Source: Siderastrea siderea (taxonomy: Eukaryota; Cnidaria; Anthozoa; Scleractinia; Rhizangiidae). From it: DNA of 64,000 bases. Where the stretch lies: positions 40,864,304 to 40,928,303 of the forward strand of contig OZ034971.1 of NCBI GenBank assembly GCA_964030785.1, in the 5' to 3' direction. The notes below the pieces were generated by a model. The model did not search any database and had not been told where the DNA came from. It was given only the letters and a program-made list of their open reading frames with translations. Below are positions 11,946 to 21,938 of the stretch, one piece after another. Both the position numbers and the translations under genes were made by a program. How positions within the stretch are numbered: position 1 is the stretch's first letter; every line of letters begins with the position of its first letter.

Positions 11946-12365
11946 AACAAAGAAAATTACAAATCTGACAACGATTAAGGGTTCAAAAGGGTTCAAGATT
12001 TGTGAAGCTTTTTGGTAGAAAGAGGATGTCAGTAAAAAGAACTTTGTTTAACAACGAGTGGATAGGGCGAGACAAACACCTAGGGATGAAGCCCTAAGGG
12101 GTAAGCTAAAAGAAGAAAACAATATAGGATCACTTTTACAGTGACATACCATCCGGGTCTTCCCAATATCGGACGCTTCCTGAGGGATTTGTAGCCCGTT
12201 TTGCACTCATCAAATAGAGGCAAAAATGTCATCAAAGAAGCTCCAATGGTAGCCTTTAGGAAACCCAAAAGTCTTTCAGACTATTTGGTCCGCGCCCGGT
12301 TTACAAGTGGCCCCAAAGATGACGTTAAAGGAACTTGGAAATGTAATTCTAATCGTTTTCAATTT

Positions 12366-12412
12366 GTAAAAGAAAGAATAAACAAACGAAAACCCTAAAA
12401 ATTGTCCTGAAC
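12366..12412 (-). repeat. Inverted SINE tail fragment
   Basis: AAAGAAAGAATAAACAAAC and CCCTAAAAATTGTCCTGAACGG form the reverse complement of the tail at 12625-12675. A truncated SINE copy therefore lies head to head with the next one. Confidence 0.6.
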
Positions 12413-12417
12413 GGTTT

Positions 12418-12680
12418 GACTGGTTTAAGTTCATTTGTGTTATTTATATTCGTCAAAAAGGGCTACAAGCCTTCCAGTCAGCTCCTGTGAAAACACTAAA
12501 ATTTGTCGGGAGGCTCGTGAGCCATAAAGCCTTAAGTTCGGCTACATTGGTGCGTGGTCGTCCTGATGGTGTATTGGTTAACACATCGGTACTAGAAAGT
12601 CGAGGACGCGGGTTCAAATCCCGTTCAGGACAATTTTTAGGGTTTTCACTTTGTGTTTGATTATTCTAACTTTGACTGGT
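12418..12680 (+). repeat. tRNA-derived SINE, copy 1
   Basis: A tRNA-like unit at 12561-12630 has an A-box-like TGGTGTATTGG and a B box GGTTCAAATCCC, with end halves TCCTGAT and TTCAGGA. The anticodon arm is not canonical, so this is not a working tRNA. The tail AATTTTTAGGGTTTTCAC ... TTTGACTGG and about 140 bases upstream are shared with the copy at 16463-16710. Two copies with the same boundaries support a SINE transcribed by RNA polymerase III. Confidence 0.7.
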
Positions 12681-12837
12681 TTAAAGTGCATATGAAGCCA
12701 AATTTGTTTTTACATAATTATAATATTTACCGTTTGAAATGTAGGATTCCAAAGTTTTTAGATCTCTAGGATAAAAATTGGCGATTCTACGAGCGCTGAA
12801 AGTTGGGTTATTTTTGCCCCGAAAAATGGCATTCAAA

Positions 12838-12915
12838 TCGCGCGGCCAGAATACCACATGACAACAATCTGTGACGTCATTTTGGGTACACTAACTGGCA
12901 ATCCAATATGGCGGA
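12838..12915 (+). promoter_or_regulatory. CRE-containing first-exon promoter block, copy 2
   Basis: CGCGCGGCCAGAATACCACATG and TGTGACGTCATTTTGG sit just upstream of CAATATGGCGG, the start of the THAP-like exon. The block corresponds to 1798-1870. The CREB/ATF-type palindrome TGACGTCA is intact. Confidence 0.45.
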
Positions 12916-13250
12916 AAGAGAGAAACAGGAGGTAAGGGGAGGGAGATATTGCGTTGCTCGCGCCCGTAACAGTCGATGTTGTGAAAATCACGAGGAAAAT
13001 AGGATTTCGAATGCATTAGTTGCCAATTGATCTGGTTGTGAGGGCAAAGTGGGTCAAATTTGTTCGAAAACTCTGCTCGGCGCACTTCGAGGACGATTGC
13101 TACGAGTACAAATGATCGGTGATTGATACAATCGAGCAGAGTGGGAGAGTAAAGATCCGAGGTTATATAAGGAGGACCGCTGAGCCCAGGAGGGACACTG
13201 TTGTTCCTGCAGCTCCAGAAGAAGTTCCCAGTAATCGAACGAAAAGACAA
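12908..13250 (+). pseudogene. Decayed THAP-domain first exon
   Basis: After ATGGCGGAAAGAG the sequence encodes pieces of a THAP (C2CH) zinc-finger domain. GGRYCVAR comes near 12943, then AKWVKFVRKLCSAHF and EDDCYEYK near 13045-13110. CSAHFxxDCY is the C-terminal C-x-x-H part of the THAP finger. Two frame changes and stops separate the pieces. The exon closes with PAAPEEVPSNRTKRQ followed by a good donor (CAA|GTAAGC) at 13250-13251. THAP domains bind DNA and occur in host regulators and P-element-like transposases. Without the downstream exons I cannot say which this was. Confidence 0.55.
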
Positions 13251-14639
13251 GTAAGCCAAATATTTTTGATATTAATACTTACATGTTTGATCAGTTACGC
13301 AGCACATGTATTCGATGGTATAAACTGATATTGTTTGGTAAGCTAAGCCCACCCTACCGGTTGATAAATACAAAAGCACAGCCATACACTATTCGTTGTG
13401 TTAATTATAACCCGTGTTATAAAGGATGGTGCTCGTATGGGATTCCTTTACTATGACAGATTATGTGCTTTTCTAACAAAAGCCTTGGCATCAACATGCA
13501 AATTCTCCTGTTGTTCAGTTATCACTACAGTCCTTTTTTTTCTTGTTCTCAGAGTGATCTGACATTAATTCATCTCCTATTTAATTTCTCTGAAACCACC
13601 TGAATAAACAGTATATGTACAATTGTTGTTTTCTGATTCAGGTGCAGAGCAAGAGGTATTGCAGCAGAGCAATACTGTTTCTGTTGAGAGAACAACCCCA
13701 GGCACCAAAACAGCTCAAAAACCTCATAAATGTCCAAATGCAATAACCGGGTCATACCAGGACAAGCTGCCAAGCAACATAAATACTGTCATTATGACAT
13801 GCATGTTTTGTTATTTTTGTCAACATAAGAAAATTGTTGTTCTTACTTTGTCAAATTTAGTTTGGTATTTTACCATGTGCACACCACTTCCTTGATACAC
13901 AAGCAAAGCCAAGCCAGCAGTTCATCATTGTTGTTTCATTGTTTAATGTCATGTCAATTGCTTTAAATAAGTACTTTTGGATACTACTGTGTGCAGTGGG
14001 TTATATTTTCAGCATGTGAATATACATTGTACAGTTATGGTTTGAGTAGATGTTTGCAGTGGTCTCAGTTAACACAAATGATACAATAATGACTTGCATA
14101 GTAGGTGAGAATATACGCCAAAAACTCCGGTCTCTAACAAGGGTGTGTGTGTGTGTGTAGCGGGGGTGTCAACTACAACGAGCGGGCCAGCGAAAATGTT
14201 CAGTACTTGACTGGTTTGAGAGAGTCAAGTTATCCTCTGAATCACAAGTTAAATAATTGCAAAAATAAATGATCTGTTTAATTCAAGCAGTACTGATGGG
14301 TTTCATTCAGCATCATAATGATCGTTCCTTCCTCTCAAGTTTCATTATCAGATTTAAAAATAAAACTGAATGCCATGAAAAACAAAGATGTAATCTCAAT
14401 AAATTTGCATGAAAGAGCGGCATAATTAACTGGATTTAAATCCTATGGATAGTATGTAGTACGTAATGGTCATTGGACTGAGTGCAGTACAGCTCAGGAA
14501 GTCATCGAACAAGTAGTTTGAAATTGGCCAAATGAGTAGTCGGGATTGATTTGAAATTACGAGCAGGATTACACCCAACTGGTCTCTCATCAGTCAAATT
14601 ACAGTGGAATCCAGATTTATCAAATCCTTAATTTAGCAA
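13251..14639. other. No gene recognised; possible intron of the THAP remnant
   Basis: This region begins with a consensus splice donor. A short frame at 13623-13895 starts after a polypyrimidine/AG-like tract (TTCTGATTCAG at about 13632-13642) and could be a further exon, but no domain is visible. A short (TG)n lies near 14145. Confidence 0.4.
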
Positions 14640-14935
14640 ACCTCCTAACCCCCGGGGGGGGGGGGGGGGGCACTTGACCCATGTTTGGGTATAGGGCTGC
14701 TGCTGAGGGTTTGAAACCCTGACCCGGTTTAGGACAAGAAAAAGCCCAAAAATACCTACCCTGCGTTGGGCAATACCCTTGATTTTAGGTCCTTGTTTAG
14801 GACAAATGACCAAAAATACACACTGTTCAGGACAGACACAAAAAACTATATACCCTGTTTAGGACAAAAAGGCCAAAAACCATACCCTGTCAAGTGGCAC
14901 ATCCCTGTATAAGCCCCCCCCGGCTTATAACTCAG
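14640..14935. repeat. G-run plus GTTTAGGACAAA minisatellite
   Basis: A G homopolymer (14654-14670) is followed by irregular repeats of a ~35-45-base unit containing ACCCTGTTTAGGACA and CCAAAAATA. CACTTGACC near the start and GTCAAGTGGC near the end form short inverted termini. It is probably a minisatellite-bearing MITE. Confidence 0.5.
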
Positions 14936-15964
14936 ACCAAAGGTCATTTCCCTTTAATTTGTTCCGCTGCAATTTTAACCTGATATTCAAAATTCCCATT
15001 TTCGTTTTCCCTTTCCCTTGAAGGTTCCAGAAATTGGCATTCCACAGAGCCAATGATGTTGCGCAAATGGGCTCCTGATGCCTGATTAGAATGTCTATGT
15101 GAACTTCTTTTAATTAAAACTTTAGGATAAATTTTATCTCTTTTACAAACAGTGGAGAAACAGCCCATCTCACTGAACCTGATTGGACTGACTGATGCGC
15201 CACCCCTTATTAGGCACCCACGTGGTTGCACTCCAGCTACCTAGCAACAGGTGTACAGTGAACAAATGGTACACAAGCAAGCATTTTGTTATAGATACAA
15301 TTACTAAGAATTATTATATCCTCTTGGTTGTCTATCGAGAGCCATAAAAGTCAGTGGATGGTCCATCGATAAGCGACAGCCCGGATGAATCTGCAAGAAA
15401 AGAAACGATGAGTCCCAAATAACAATAGTTTCCATTGAACTCAGGCTGTGACTAAGTTTCAGTAAATTCAAGAAAACCTGGAGCTATACGACATGCTACT
15501 AATCATAACAAAAGTGATACATGTAATGCGTCAACCAAAAAAAAAAGAAAAAAGAATCAAAGTCGAGATAATAGATATAGCCCGCATGGACGAGCCCGGC
15601 TTGTAAACAAGAATGTTCGCTCGCGCGCGAGATGTATAAACAAATAAACGTTATCACTGTATGTCAATAGTTCATGGAGTCTATACGTGAGAAAGATATA
15701 AAAAGACCAAAACTTTCGGTCTTATACTTCATTGACCCAATAAGAAGAAGATTGAGCGACTTATCAGCAGCAACGTTCTGTTCGGGACTGCATTGCAGAA
15801 GCAAAAAATAATTTGAGGTAACGCGACGAGAGCGGTGACAATTCAATGCAGATATCATAATTTTAGGGCGAACGGGTCCGGGTTTCGCCGCCCCTCGACA
15901 TAGCGAGGGCCGGGTTCAAGTAGCAAGGACGTGTATACGTTAAAAAAAATACTTCGCAATTATA
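14936..15964. other. Intergenic, no gene recognised
   Basis: Short frames only, with an A-rich tract near 15540. Nothing assignable to a family. Confidence 0.5.
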
Positions 15965-15970
15965 CGTACC

Positions 15971-16195
15971 ATGCGTTTACGGTATCTTGCTTCTAACACT
16001 GCTGGCGTAAGGCCTTCCACATCGGCTTCTCGATTCCTTTGTCGTCTTCAACTTCGGCTAGCGGTTCGTCCTGATCATGATAATTTGGTCGTAAATTACT
16101 TCAACATCTTGATTTTCCTCCTCTGCAATATCCTCTTCGTCGTGGATGCTCGATGATTCAGTCATATATTACCCATTTTCGAATCACTGGACATG
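15971..16195 (-). pseudogene. Decayed acidic first exon, family uncertain
   Basis: On the minus strand, ATGTCCAGTGATTCG (16195) opens an acidic stretch in pieces: SSSIHDEEDIAEEE, EPLAEVEDDKGIE, then EGLTPAVLEARYRKRM. The last ends at a donor-like ATG|GTACGT at 15969. At least three frame changes are needed, so it is not translatable as it stands. The C-terminal motif recalls a basic helix preceding P2X7-tail-like zinc modules in cnidarian gene families, but that is a weak guess. The promoter side (16200-16460) resembles 12680-12900 in reverse. Confidence 0.35.
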
Positions 16196-16462
16196 GTTTT
16201 TCTCCTAAAAATCCTCCTTCATGACATAAAATCAGTGAGCGTAAGCAAAACCTCTGTCCCCAAAATTACGTCACAACCAAGGAATTTCGCAACAAACTCG
16301 ATCCAGTCCTCTGACCATTTTTCAGGGCAAAATTGCCCAACTTTCAGCGCTTGTAAAATCGTCAATGTTTGTCCTAGCCATCTCAAATTTTGGAATTGTG
16401 CATTTCAAGCGATATATTTTTCAACAATGCAAAAACAAATTTGGCTTCATATCAGGCACTTT

Positions 16463-16710
16463 AAGTTCATTTGTGTTATTTCGTCAAAAAGGCCTACAAT
16501 CCTTCCAGTCAGCTCCTGTGAAAACACTAGAATTTGTCGGAAGGCCCGTGAGCCATTACGCCTCAAGTTCGGCTACGTTGTTGCGTGGTCGTCCTGATGG
16601 TGTAGTGGTTAACACATCGGCACTAGAAAGTCGAGGACGCGGGTTCAAATCCCGTTCAGGAAATTTTTAGGGTTTTCACTTTGTGTTTGTTTATTCTTTC
16701 TTTGACTGGT
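16463..16710 (+). repeat. tRNA-derived SINE, copy 2
   Basis: Same structure as the copy at 12418. The tRNA-like unit is at 16592-16661 with A box TGGTGTAGTGG and B box GGTTCAAATCCC. The tail is AATTTTTAGGGTTTTCAC. The A box is closer to consensus than in copy 1. It is inserted beside the decayed exon at 15971. Confidence 0.7.
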
Positions 16711-16871
16711 TTAAATTCATTTGGGTGATGAATGTTGAGTAACCAACGATGGATGTCGCTTGTGAGAAGGATCCAAACGGATACACGATGCTTTGACTCA
16801 GTTGGGTATGAAATAACTTGAATGAAAAAAGGAGTCAACTGCAAACTTCTCACATGTCCTTCTTTAAATAT

Positions 16872-16910
16872 GGTACAGACGTTTCGCCCGTTCGGGCTTC
16901 TTCAGTGTAC
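16872..16910 (-). ncRNA. Hammerhead-like motif with perfect stem I
   Basis: Minus strand: GTACA, then (A)CTGAAGA, stem-loop GCCC-GAAC-GGGC, GAAAC, GTC and TGTAC. Stem I (GTACA/TGTAC) is perfect. Stem II has four G-C pairs. The stem III segment ACGT is self-complementary, so a dimer could complete it, and GTC is a proper cleavage triplet. As at 11295, an extra A sits before stem II. No PLE ORF lies within 1 kb, so this would be an orphan terminal repeat. Confidence 0.5.
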
Positions 16911-17175
16911 AAGCTTCAATTTACAATACTTGGATAAAACAAAAATTGATATGAAAACTTATATAGGTTACTAATAACGATGAAAAATAACAAAGTCTAA
17001 AAGTAACGTCTACAAGTCTTTTCTACTAAGAAAAGTTACGTAATCACGTTGCGTAATAGGATATGTACAAATTAAAAATCCTGATACATGAGACCCTCAG
17101 GCCTTAGAAACGGAAAGTTCGATCATCTGAAATGACCGAACTTTGATCCCTACCCGCTAGAAGACAATAGGAGCC

Positions 17176-17335
17176 GTTGACAGAGCACACAGTCGGATTC
17201 TCCTCTGGCCTCTAATAAACGAATGTTCATCGTCAGTCACACGTCAACACTTGACGAGGCACACAGTTGGACTCTCGTGTGTTCTCTGGTAAAACGAATG
17301 TTAACCATCAGTCACACGTCAACTTTTCACGGTGC
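17176..17335. repeat. Two-copy ~80-bp tandem repeat
   Basis: GGCACACAGTTGGACTCTC and CGAATGTT(C/A)A(T/C)C recur at about 80-base spacing, each ending CAGTCACACGTCAAC. Non-coding. Confidence 0.6.
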
Positions 17336-17829
17336 TTGCGAAATATCGAAACATCCGAGCGCAAGAACTGCTTCGCTTCGTTCTTTTTACTTGCGGTTCA
17401 GCTTTTCGATAGTTCGACTCCGCTTCTTCAGACATGCCGTACTGAGCCGAATAATTAATAGTCAGGCGAGGCGAGTAAACGCGACAGACAATACGACACG
17501 CAGTCAGTCCACTTTTTTCAGTGCGAGATTCGGGAGGGGGAGGCTAGGTGGGAGGGTGTTATAATTTGAAATTGTTGTACATGCAAACATTAGACGACCT
17601 GGACTTGATGTTTTCGGTCATTTACTGCAATATTCTAGTAATGAATGGGTTAATTGGAAAATATATATATTCTCATACTCTCATATTCTCATATTCTCTT
17701 ATAATTATGCTTCATTCAGTTTTGTTTATCATTATAAATTAGCAAGGGTAGGGTGAGTTGACATTTTTTATTGTCAGGAAGTAAGATATGTTCTTCTCTT
17801 CCGTTTACAATTCCGCTCAGTGAGTCTAT
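17336..17829. other. No gene recognised
   Basis: Short overlapping frames only, with TCTCATATTC repeats near 17670-17700. Confidence 0.5.
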
Positions 17830-18117
17830 GTTTAGTACTGTTTGTGTTACATTGAACTGTATGAGGCGCAACACCCGCCAGTTCAGACGGATAAAAATAT
17901 TAAGTACGATCTTACATTTTGTGATCAGTACTGTTTATGTTACATCGAACTGTATGAGGCGCAACACCCGCCAGTTCAGATGGATAAGTGCGATCTTAAA
18001 TTTTGTGATCAGTATTGCTTATGTTGCATCGAACTGTATGAGGCGCAACACCCGCCAGTTCAGATAAACAAAAATATTAAGTGCGATCTTAAATACTGTG
18101 ATTGGCACTGTTTGTAA
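17830..18117 (+). repeat. Three-copy 84-92-bp minisatellite
   Basis: ACTGTATGAGGCGCAACACC starts at 17857, 17949 and 18033, giving spacings of 92 and 84 bases. The open frames across it are by-products of the repeat. It is not a CRISPR array: only three long units, no spacers, eukaryotic context. Confidence 0.85.
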
Positions 18118-19122
18118 AATTTAAGTCATACCTTGGTTCTGTCCAGCGTTCTTCTTTTATTCTGTTCGACTAGTTCCTTCCATTTGGCATAGTAAACACG
18201 AGTCTAAATACGTGTCTCTTTCTTTCTGTTTTCGATTTTCTTGGCCTCTCTTTCCATAATCCGAGACAATCTTTTTCTTTTGTTTCTTTCATTTCTTATC
18301 CTGCGTTTCTCATCGATTGAATTTTCACGCGAGTGTCGTGACATGATCGTTCTTTCGAAAGCGCGCGCTTACCCTTCAATTCCCGCTTCCAAGGCTTGTA
18401 ACGCGATCGCTGGCAAGTTGCCTCTGGCTTGCGTGTGCGCCCGCTATTCCATAATCCGATATACCAAATTCGAATGGGCAGCGGCTTATCGCAAAACAAT
18501 AGCGAAAATTGCTTATTACAGGGAAAGTACAACAAAGGAATTTTGAGCAAATTGATCTCTGTGGTGCAAATTTCCGAAATACATCACAATGATAACGTTA
18601 GGGATGACACCGTTGTTTTCGATGATGTGAACCTTTTTGTTTTTAATTAAAAAAAGCACTCGTGATTATTATATATCATCATCGCGTCTGCACTCGACAA
18701 AAATCGTAGTGTCTTCACACAGGTAGCGCGACCACTGAAAGATCCTACAAAAGTTCAAAAAACAACTCAAGAAGCTTGAATGTTTCCCCATTTTCAAGTT
18801 TCCATCGCGGCGAAAAAGGTAGGGTTTCAAATTCGACGGGTGAAACGTGCCGGATGTATGTTTTCGGCCGCAAATCAAACTCCAACTGCGAGCGTTGAAA
18901 ACGGCAATCAAGATCAAATTCCCTTACACTCTATGATTGGCTTAAACGATGGATTCACTTAATTAGATTTTCGAGCATTTAATTAGATCAATGTTAGCGT
19001 CCATAGCAACTAAGGCTTCCAACAGCGAGCCAAAAAATCCTCTATGAGGGTTCTCATGAACAATAGTGAATTAACACTAAAAACTAGCTCTTTGATGTAA
19101 CAACAAAAAACTGAAAGAGGCT
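18118..19122. other. No gene recognised; contains 3' flank of a PLE
   Basis: The last ~100 bases before 19122 continue the minus-strand PLE that is interrupted at 20917, and look like its 3' untranslated part. The rest holds only short frames. Confidence 0.45.
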
Positions 19123-20917
19123 ATTACCACCATTTTCACTACTACGCGATTTTTCTTTTCAAAACACCTTTGAGCACTTTGCAATACGCTTCCGTCAATC
19201 ATACCTTATATGGGAAGTGTCTGATGTTACCGCAGTTGAATTGAGCTCGTAGGAATAAAGATGACCCCAAATTATCCCGTAAATTTGCGCTGGCGAGTCA
19301 TATATTGACTAGTAAGAGGCTTTAGTGTTGTTGATGTTGCGAGAATACTTCACGTTTGGCAGACATTTGTAAAGAAAACTCGACATTTCTTCAGAATTAA
19401 ATATCCGCTCGGTGGATTACCCTATGCGGCGGATGGTAAGCTTGCGTTCAATTTCGTGAATAAGCTAAAGCGAAGTGTGAAGTAATGATTCTTGCTTTTC
19501 TGACCCGAAAATAGCAAACGACATCTTATTCGCCAGGAGTATAATCTGACAATATCCCGAAGTGTACGAGGACGAAATTCAGGAGGGGATAGAGTATGGA
19601 AAGAGAAAACGAATCGTGATCAGCGTGCCTTCGATCAACCCATTCGTGAAGAAAATGGGCTTGACAAGTAAAAGGTACGTATGTCTTGTTGCCTTTTTTT
19701 GTTTTTTGTTATGAACACTGCTAGTTCTAATCACCTGACCTATCACTTGAGGAATGGAATGAAAAACAAAGCATAAAACATGTAACGCTGTGACACGATA
19801 GCAAGGAAAATCGTTATTTATAAAAGCGGGAAAGGGGAATCAAGGAAAATATTTAAGCATAATTTCATGCTTTACTTCTTCGTTATAGCTCACTGTGATT
19901 ACCAAAGAACGTGATAAGCGAAACAGGGCGATGCATCGTCGACTTTTCGTCGTATGTCATCGCTAAACTTCACCGAGAACAGTTGCTAATTATAGATGAA
20001 TCAGAACTTCTCAAACTCATCTATAAATAGCAACTGTTCTTGGTGAAATTCAGCGATCCTACGACAATACATCGTTCTGTTTCCCTCATCACGCTCTTTG
20101 GAAATCACAGTGAGCTATAACGAAGAAGTAAAGCATGAAACTATGCTTAAATATTTTCCTTGATTCCCCTTTCCCGCTTTTATAAATAACGATTTTCCTT
20201 GCTATCATGTCACAGCGTTACATGTTTACATTTTCGAAACGTCAGTAGAACAATAAACGTTGTAAGCGCTTATGCTTTGTTTTTCATTCCATTCCTCAAG
20301 TGATAGGTGATTAGAACTAGCAGTGTTCATAACAAAAAACATAAAAAGGCAACAAGACATACGTACCTTTTACTTGTCAAGCCCATTTTCTTCACGAATG
20401 GGTTGATCGAAGGCACGCTGATCACGATTCGTTTTGCCTTTCCATACTCTATCCGCTCCTGAATTTCGTCCTCGTACACTTCGGGATATTGTCAGATTAT
20501 ACTCCTGGCGAATAAGATGTCGTTTGCTATTTTCGGGTCAGAAAAGCAAGAATCATTACTTCACACTTCGCTTTAGCTTATTCACGAAATTGAACGCAAG
20601 CTTACCATGCGCCGCATAGGGTAATCCACCGAGTGGGTATTTAATTCTGAAAAATGTCGAATTTTCTTGACAAATGTCTGCCAAACGTGAAGTATTCTCG
20701 CAACATCAACGACTCTAAAGCCTCTTACTAGTCAATATATGACTCGCCAGCGCAAATTTACGGGATAATTTGGGGTCTTCTTTATTCCTACGAGCTCAAT
20801 TCAACTGCGGTAACATCAGACACTTCCCATATAAGGTATGGTTGACGGAAGCGTATTGCAAAGTGCTCAAAGGTGTTTTGAAAAGAAAAGTCGCGTAGTA
20901 ATGAAAATGGTGGTAAT
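19123..20917. mobile_element. 1.8-kb palindromic element, TA target duplication, copy 1
   Basis: Two arms of about 880 bases are inverted copies around a centre near 20007. The termini read CCACCATTTTCACTA and its complement, and TA flanks each end. Between the arms there is essentially no unique DNA. The left arm lacks ~40 bases present in the right arm (near 20226). No ORF is present. It is inserted in the 3' flank of a PLE fragment: GIY-YIG C-terminal codons lie at 20918-21008 and PLE tail continues left of 19123. Tc1/mariner-like elements use TA targets, but the superfamily is not proven. Confidence 0.85.
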
Positions 20918-21016
20918 TAAACCTAATTCTATTCTTGGAATTAAACTCGGATCTTTTGTTCAATCCATAAGGCTGAAGAGTACATAATTGCGAGCACCAA
21001 AAAGCCTCCCTAGTGA

Positions 21017-21581
21017 GTAGCCTGCTAATACAGCCGCCTCTCATTCACGTCCCGCAACGAAGAGCGAAACGGGAAGAGAGACGTCTGCGATTCGCCGCCA
21101 AAAATTCCATACTGATGACGTAAATCTCCCGTCGATAATATGTGCTCATGCATCCACGTGTGTACGAGTGGCGCGAGTTGAAATATTAGCGACTTGCCTG
21201 ATCCAGTCGGCAGATTAACAAAAACCTCTTCACCGCAGATAAAACTATAAAGAGCCTGAAACTGACTTTCTTTTAACGATGAAACATTGAACTTCGGACA
21301 GATAGATTGTACGCAGAGGCGAAAACTTTCCAAGGAAGGACGAGACGAATTCTCACTATTAGCGGCCATATTGGTTCTGAATTTCTCACATCACAACACT
21401 GAATAATTATAGAGCTAATTATGCAAAAATGTCCGCTCGTCCAATCAGCGTTCCTGTCCGGATTCTGGACAGATTTACGTCATCAGTATGGAATTTTTGG
21501 CGGCGAATCGCAGACGTCTCTCTTCCCGTTTCGCTCTTCGTTGCGGGACGTGAATGAGAGGCGGCTGTATTCGCAGGCTAC
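21017..21581. mobile_element. 565-bp Pack-type element carrying a RecQ-like first exon
   Basis: TIRs of ~105-120 bases begin GTAGCCTGC(T/G)AATACAG. The identical 8-bp duplication CCTAGTGA flanks the element at 21009-21016 and 21582-21589, as for hAT or P-type transposition. The ~330-base interior is not transposase. It is a helicase first exon with its upstream region (see next entry). An element with intact TIRs and a captured host-gene piece fits the Pack-TIR pattern. Confidence 0.8.
21142..21369 (-). pseudogene. Captured RecQ-like helicase N-terminal exon
   Basis: ATG at 21369 begins MAANSENSSRP. The conserved helicase start follows: SLKESQFQALYSF (Q-motif-like) and the Walker A loop NLPTGSGKSLIFQ, then APLVHTWMHEH near residue 76. 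There the helicase similarity ends and the frame runs into the element's own TIR (to 21025). No DEAD box or later helicase motif is present. A reverse CCAAT sequence near 21440 lies upstream, so some promoter may have been captured too. Translation would give a short ATP-binding fragment fused to TIR-encoded residues. Confidence 0.7.
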
Positions 21582-21717
21582 CCTAGTGAGCAGACGCCTA
21601 TCGATGTTATTGTCACTTTCATTCACAATTTTTTCGATAACAATAAATTCGAAGTCAGACATGTGATGTTCTTCCTTATTGAAATTTCTTACAGCACTTG
21701 CACAAATCGTTTTTACA

Positions 21718-21938
21718 GCATCAGACAGAATCTCAATTGTAAATCTAAAAATGTGAGTTATGTAGCCACTTGCAAAAAATGTAATGTTCAGTACGTAGGC
21801 TCTACAGCTAATGAGTTCAAGGTCAGATTTCGTAATCACAAGTCCGCAATGCTAACTAATAAGACCACGTGTAATTAGCCTTCCATTTAAATAAGGAAGA
21901 ACATCACATGTCTGACTTTGAATTTATTGACAATGACA
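21718..21938 (+). pseudogene. PLE GIY-YIG fragment, head to head with the minus copy
   Basis: Plus-strand codons read QNLNCKSKNVSYVATCKKC, then VQYVGSTANEF and VRFRNHKS, giving the GIY, YIG and arginine parts of the nuclease. A stop and frame slip follow near 21878, then NKEEHHMSDFEFID near 21890-21930. The shared segment GAAGAACATCACATGTCTG occurs inverted at 21655-21676. The fragment ends at ~21938 exactly where NHL-gene sequence begins, marking the insertion junction. Confidence 0.7.

Larger units (their letters stand above)
20918..21690 (-). pseudogene. PLE GIY-YIG C-terminal fragment, split by a 565-bp element
   Basis: Minus-strand codons from about 21690 to 21582 include NKEEHHMSDFEFI and end with a leucine-leucine-threonine-arginine motif. 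After the inserted element they resume in the same frame as TREAFWCSQLCTLQP and GLNKRSEF down to 20918. Removing the insertion and one copy of the 8-base duplication leaves the frame continuous. This is the C-terminal half of a PLE endonuclease. Its N-terminal half is absent, and an inverted partner lies at 21718-21938. Confidence 0.75.

Noticed and set aside
12561..12630. Possible functional tRNA gene
   Set aside because: A and B boxes are present but the anticodon arm does not fold properly, and an identical unit with shared tail occurs at 16592. Hence a SINE.
17830..18117. Repeats at regular 84-92-base spacing, CRISPR-like at first sight
   Set aside because: Only three units, no unique spacers, eukaryotic transposon-rich context. 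It is a minisatellite.
21483..21839. 118-codon minus-strand frame taken as one protein
   Set aside because: It fuses PLE endonuclease codons with the TIR of the inserted 565-bp element. The parts are annotated separately.
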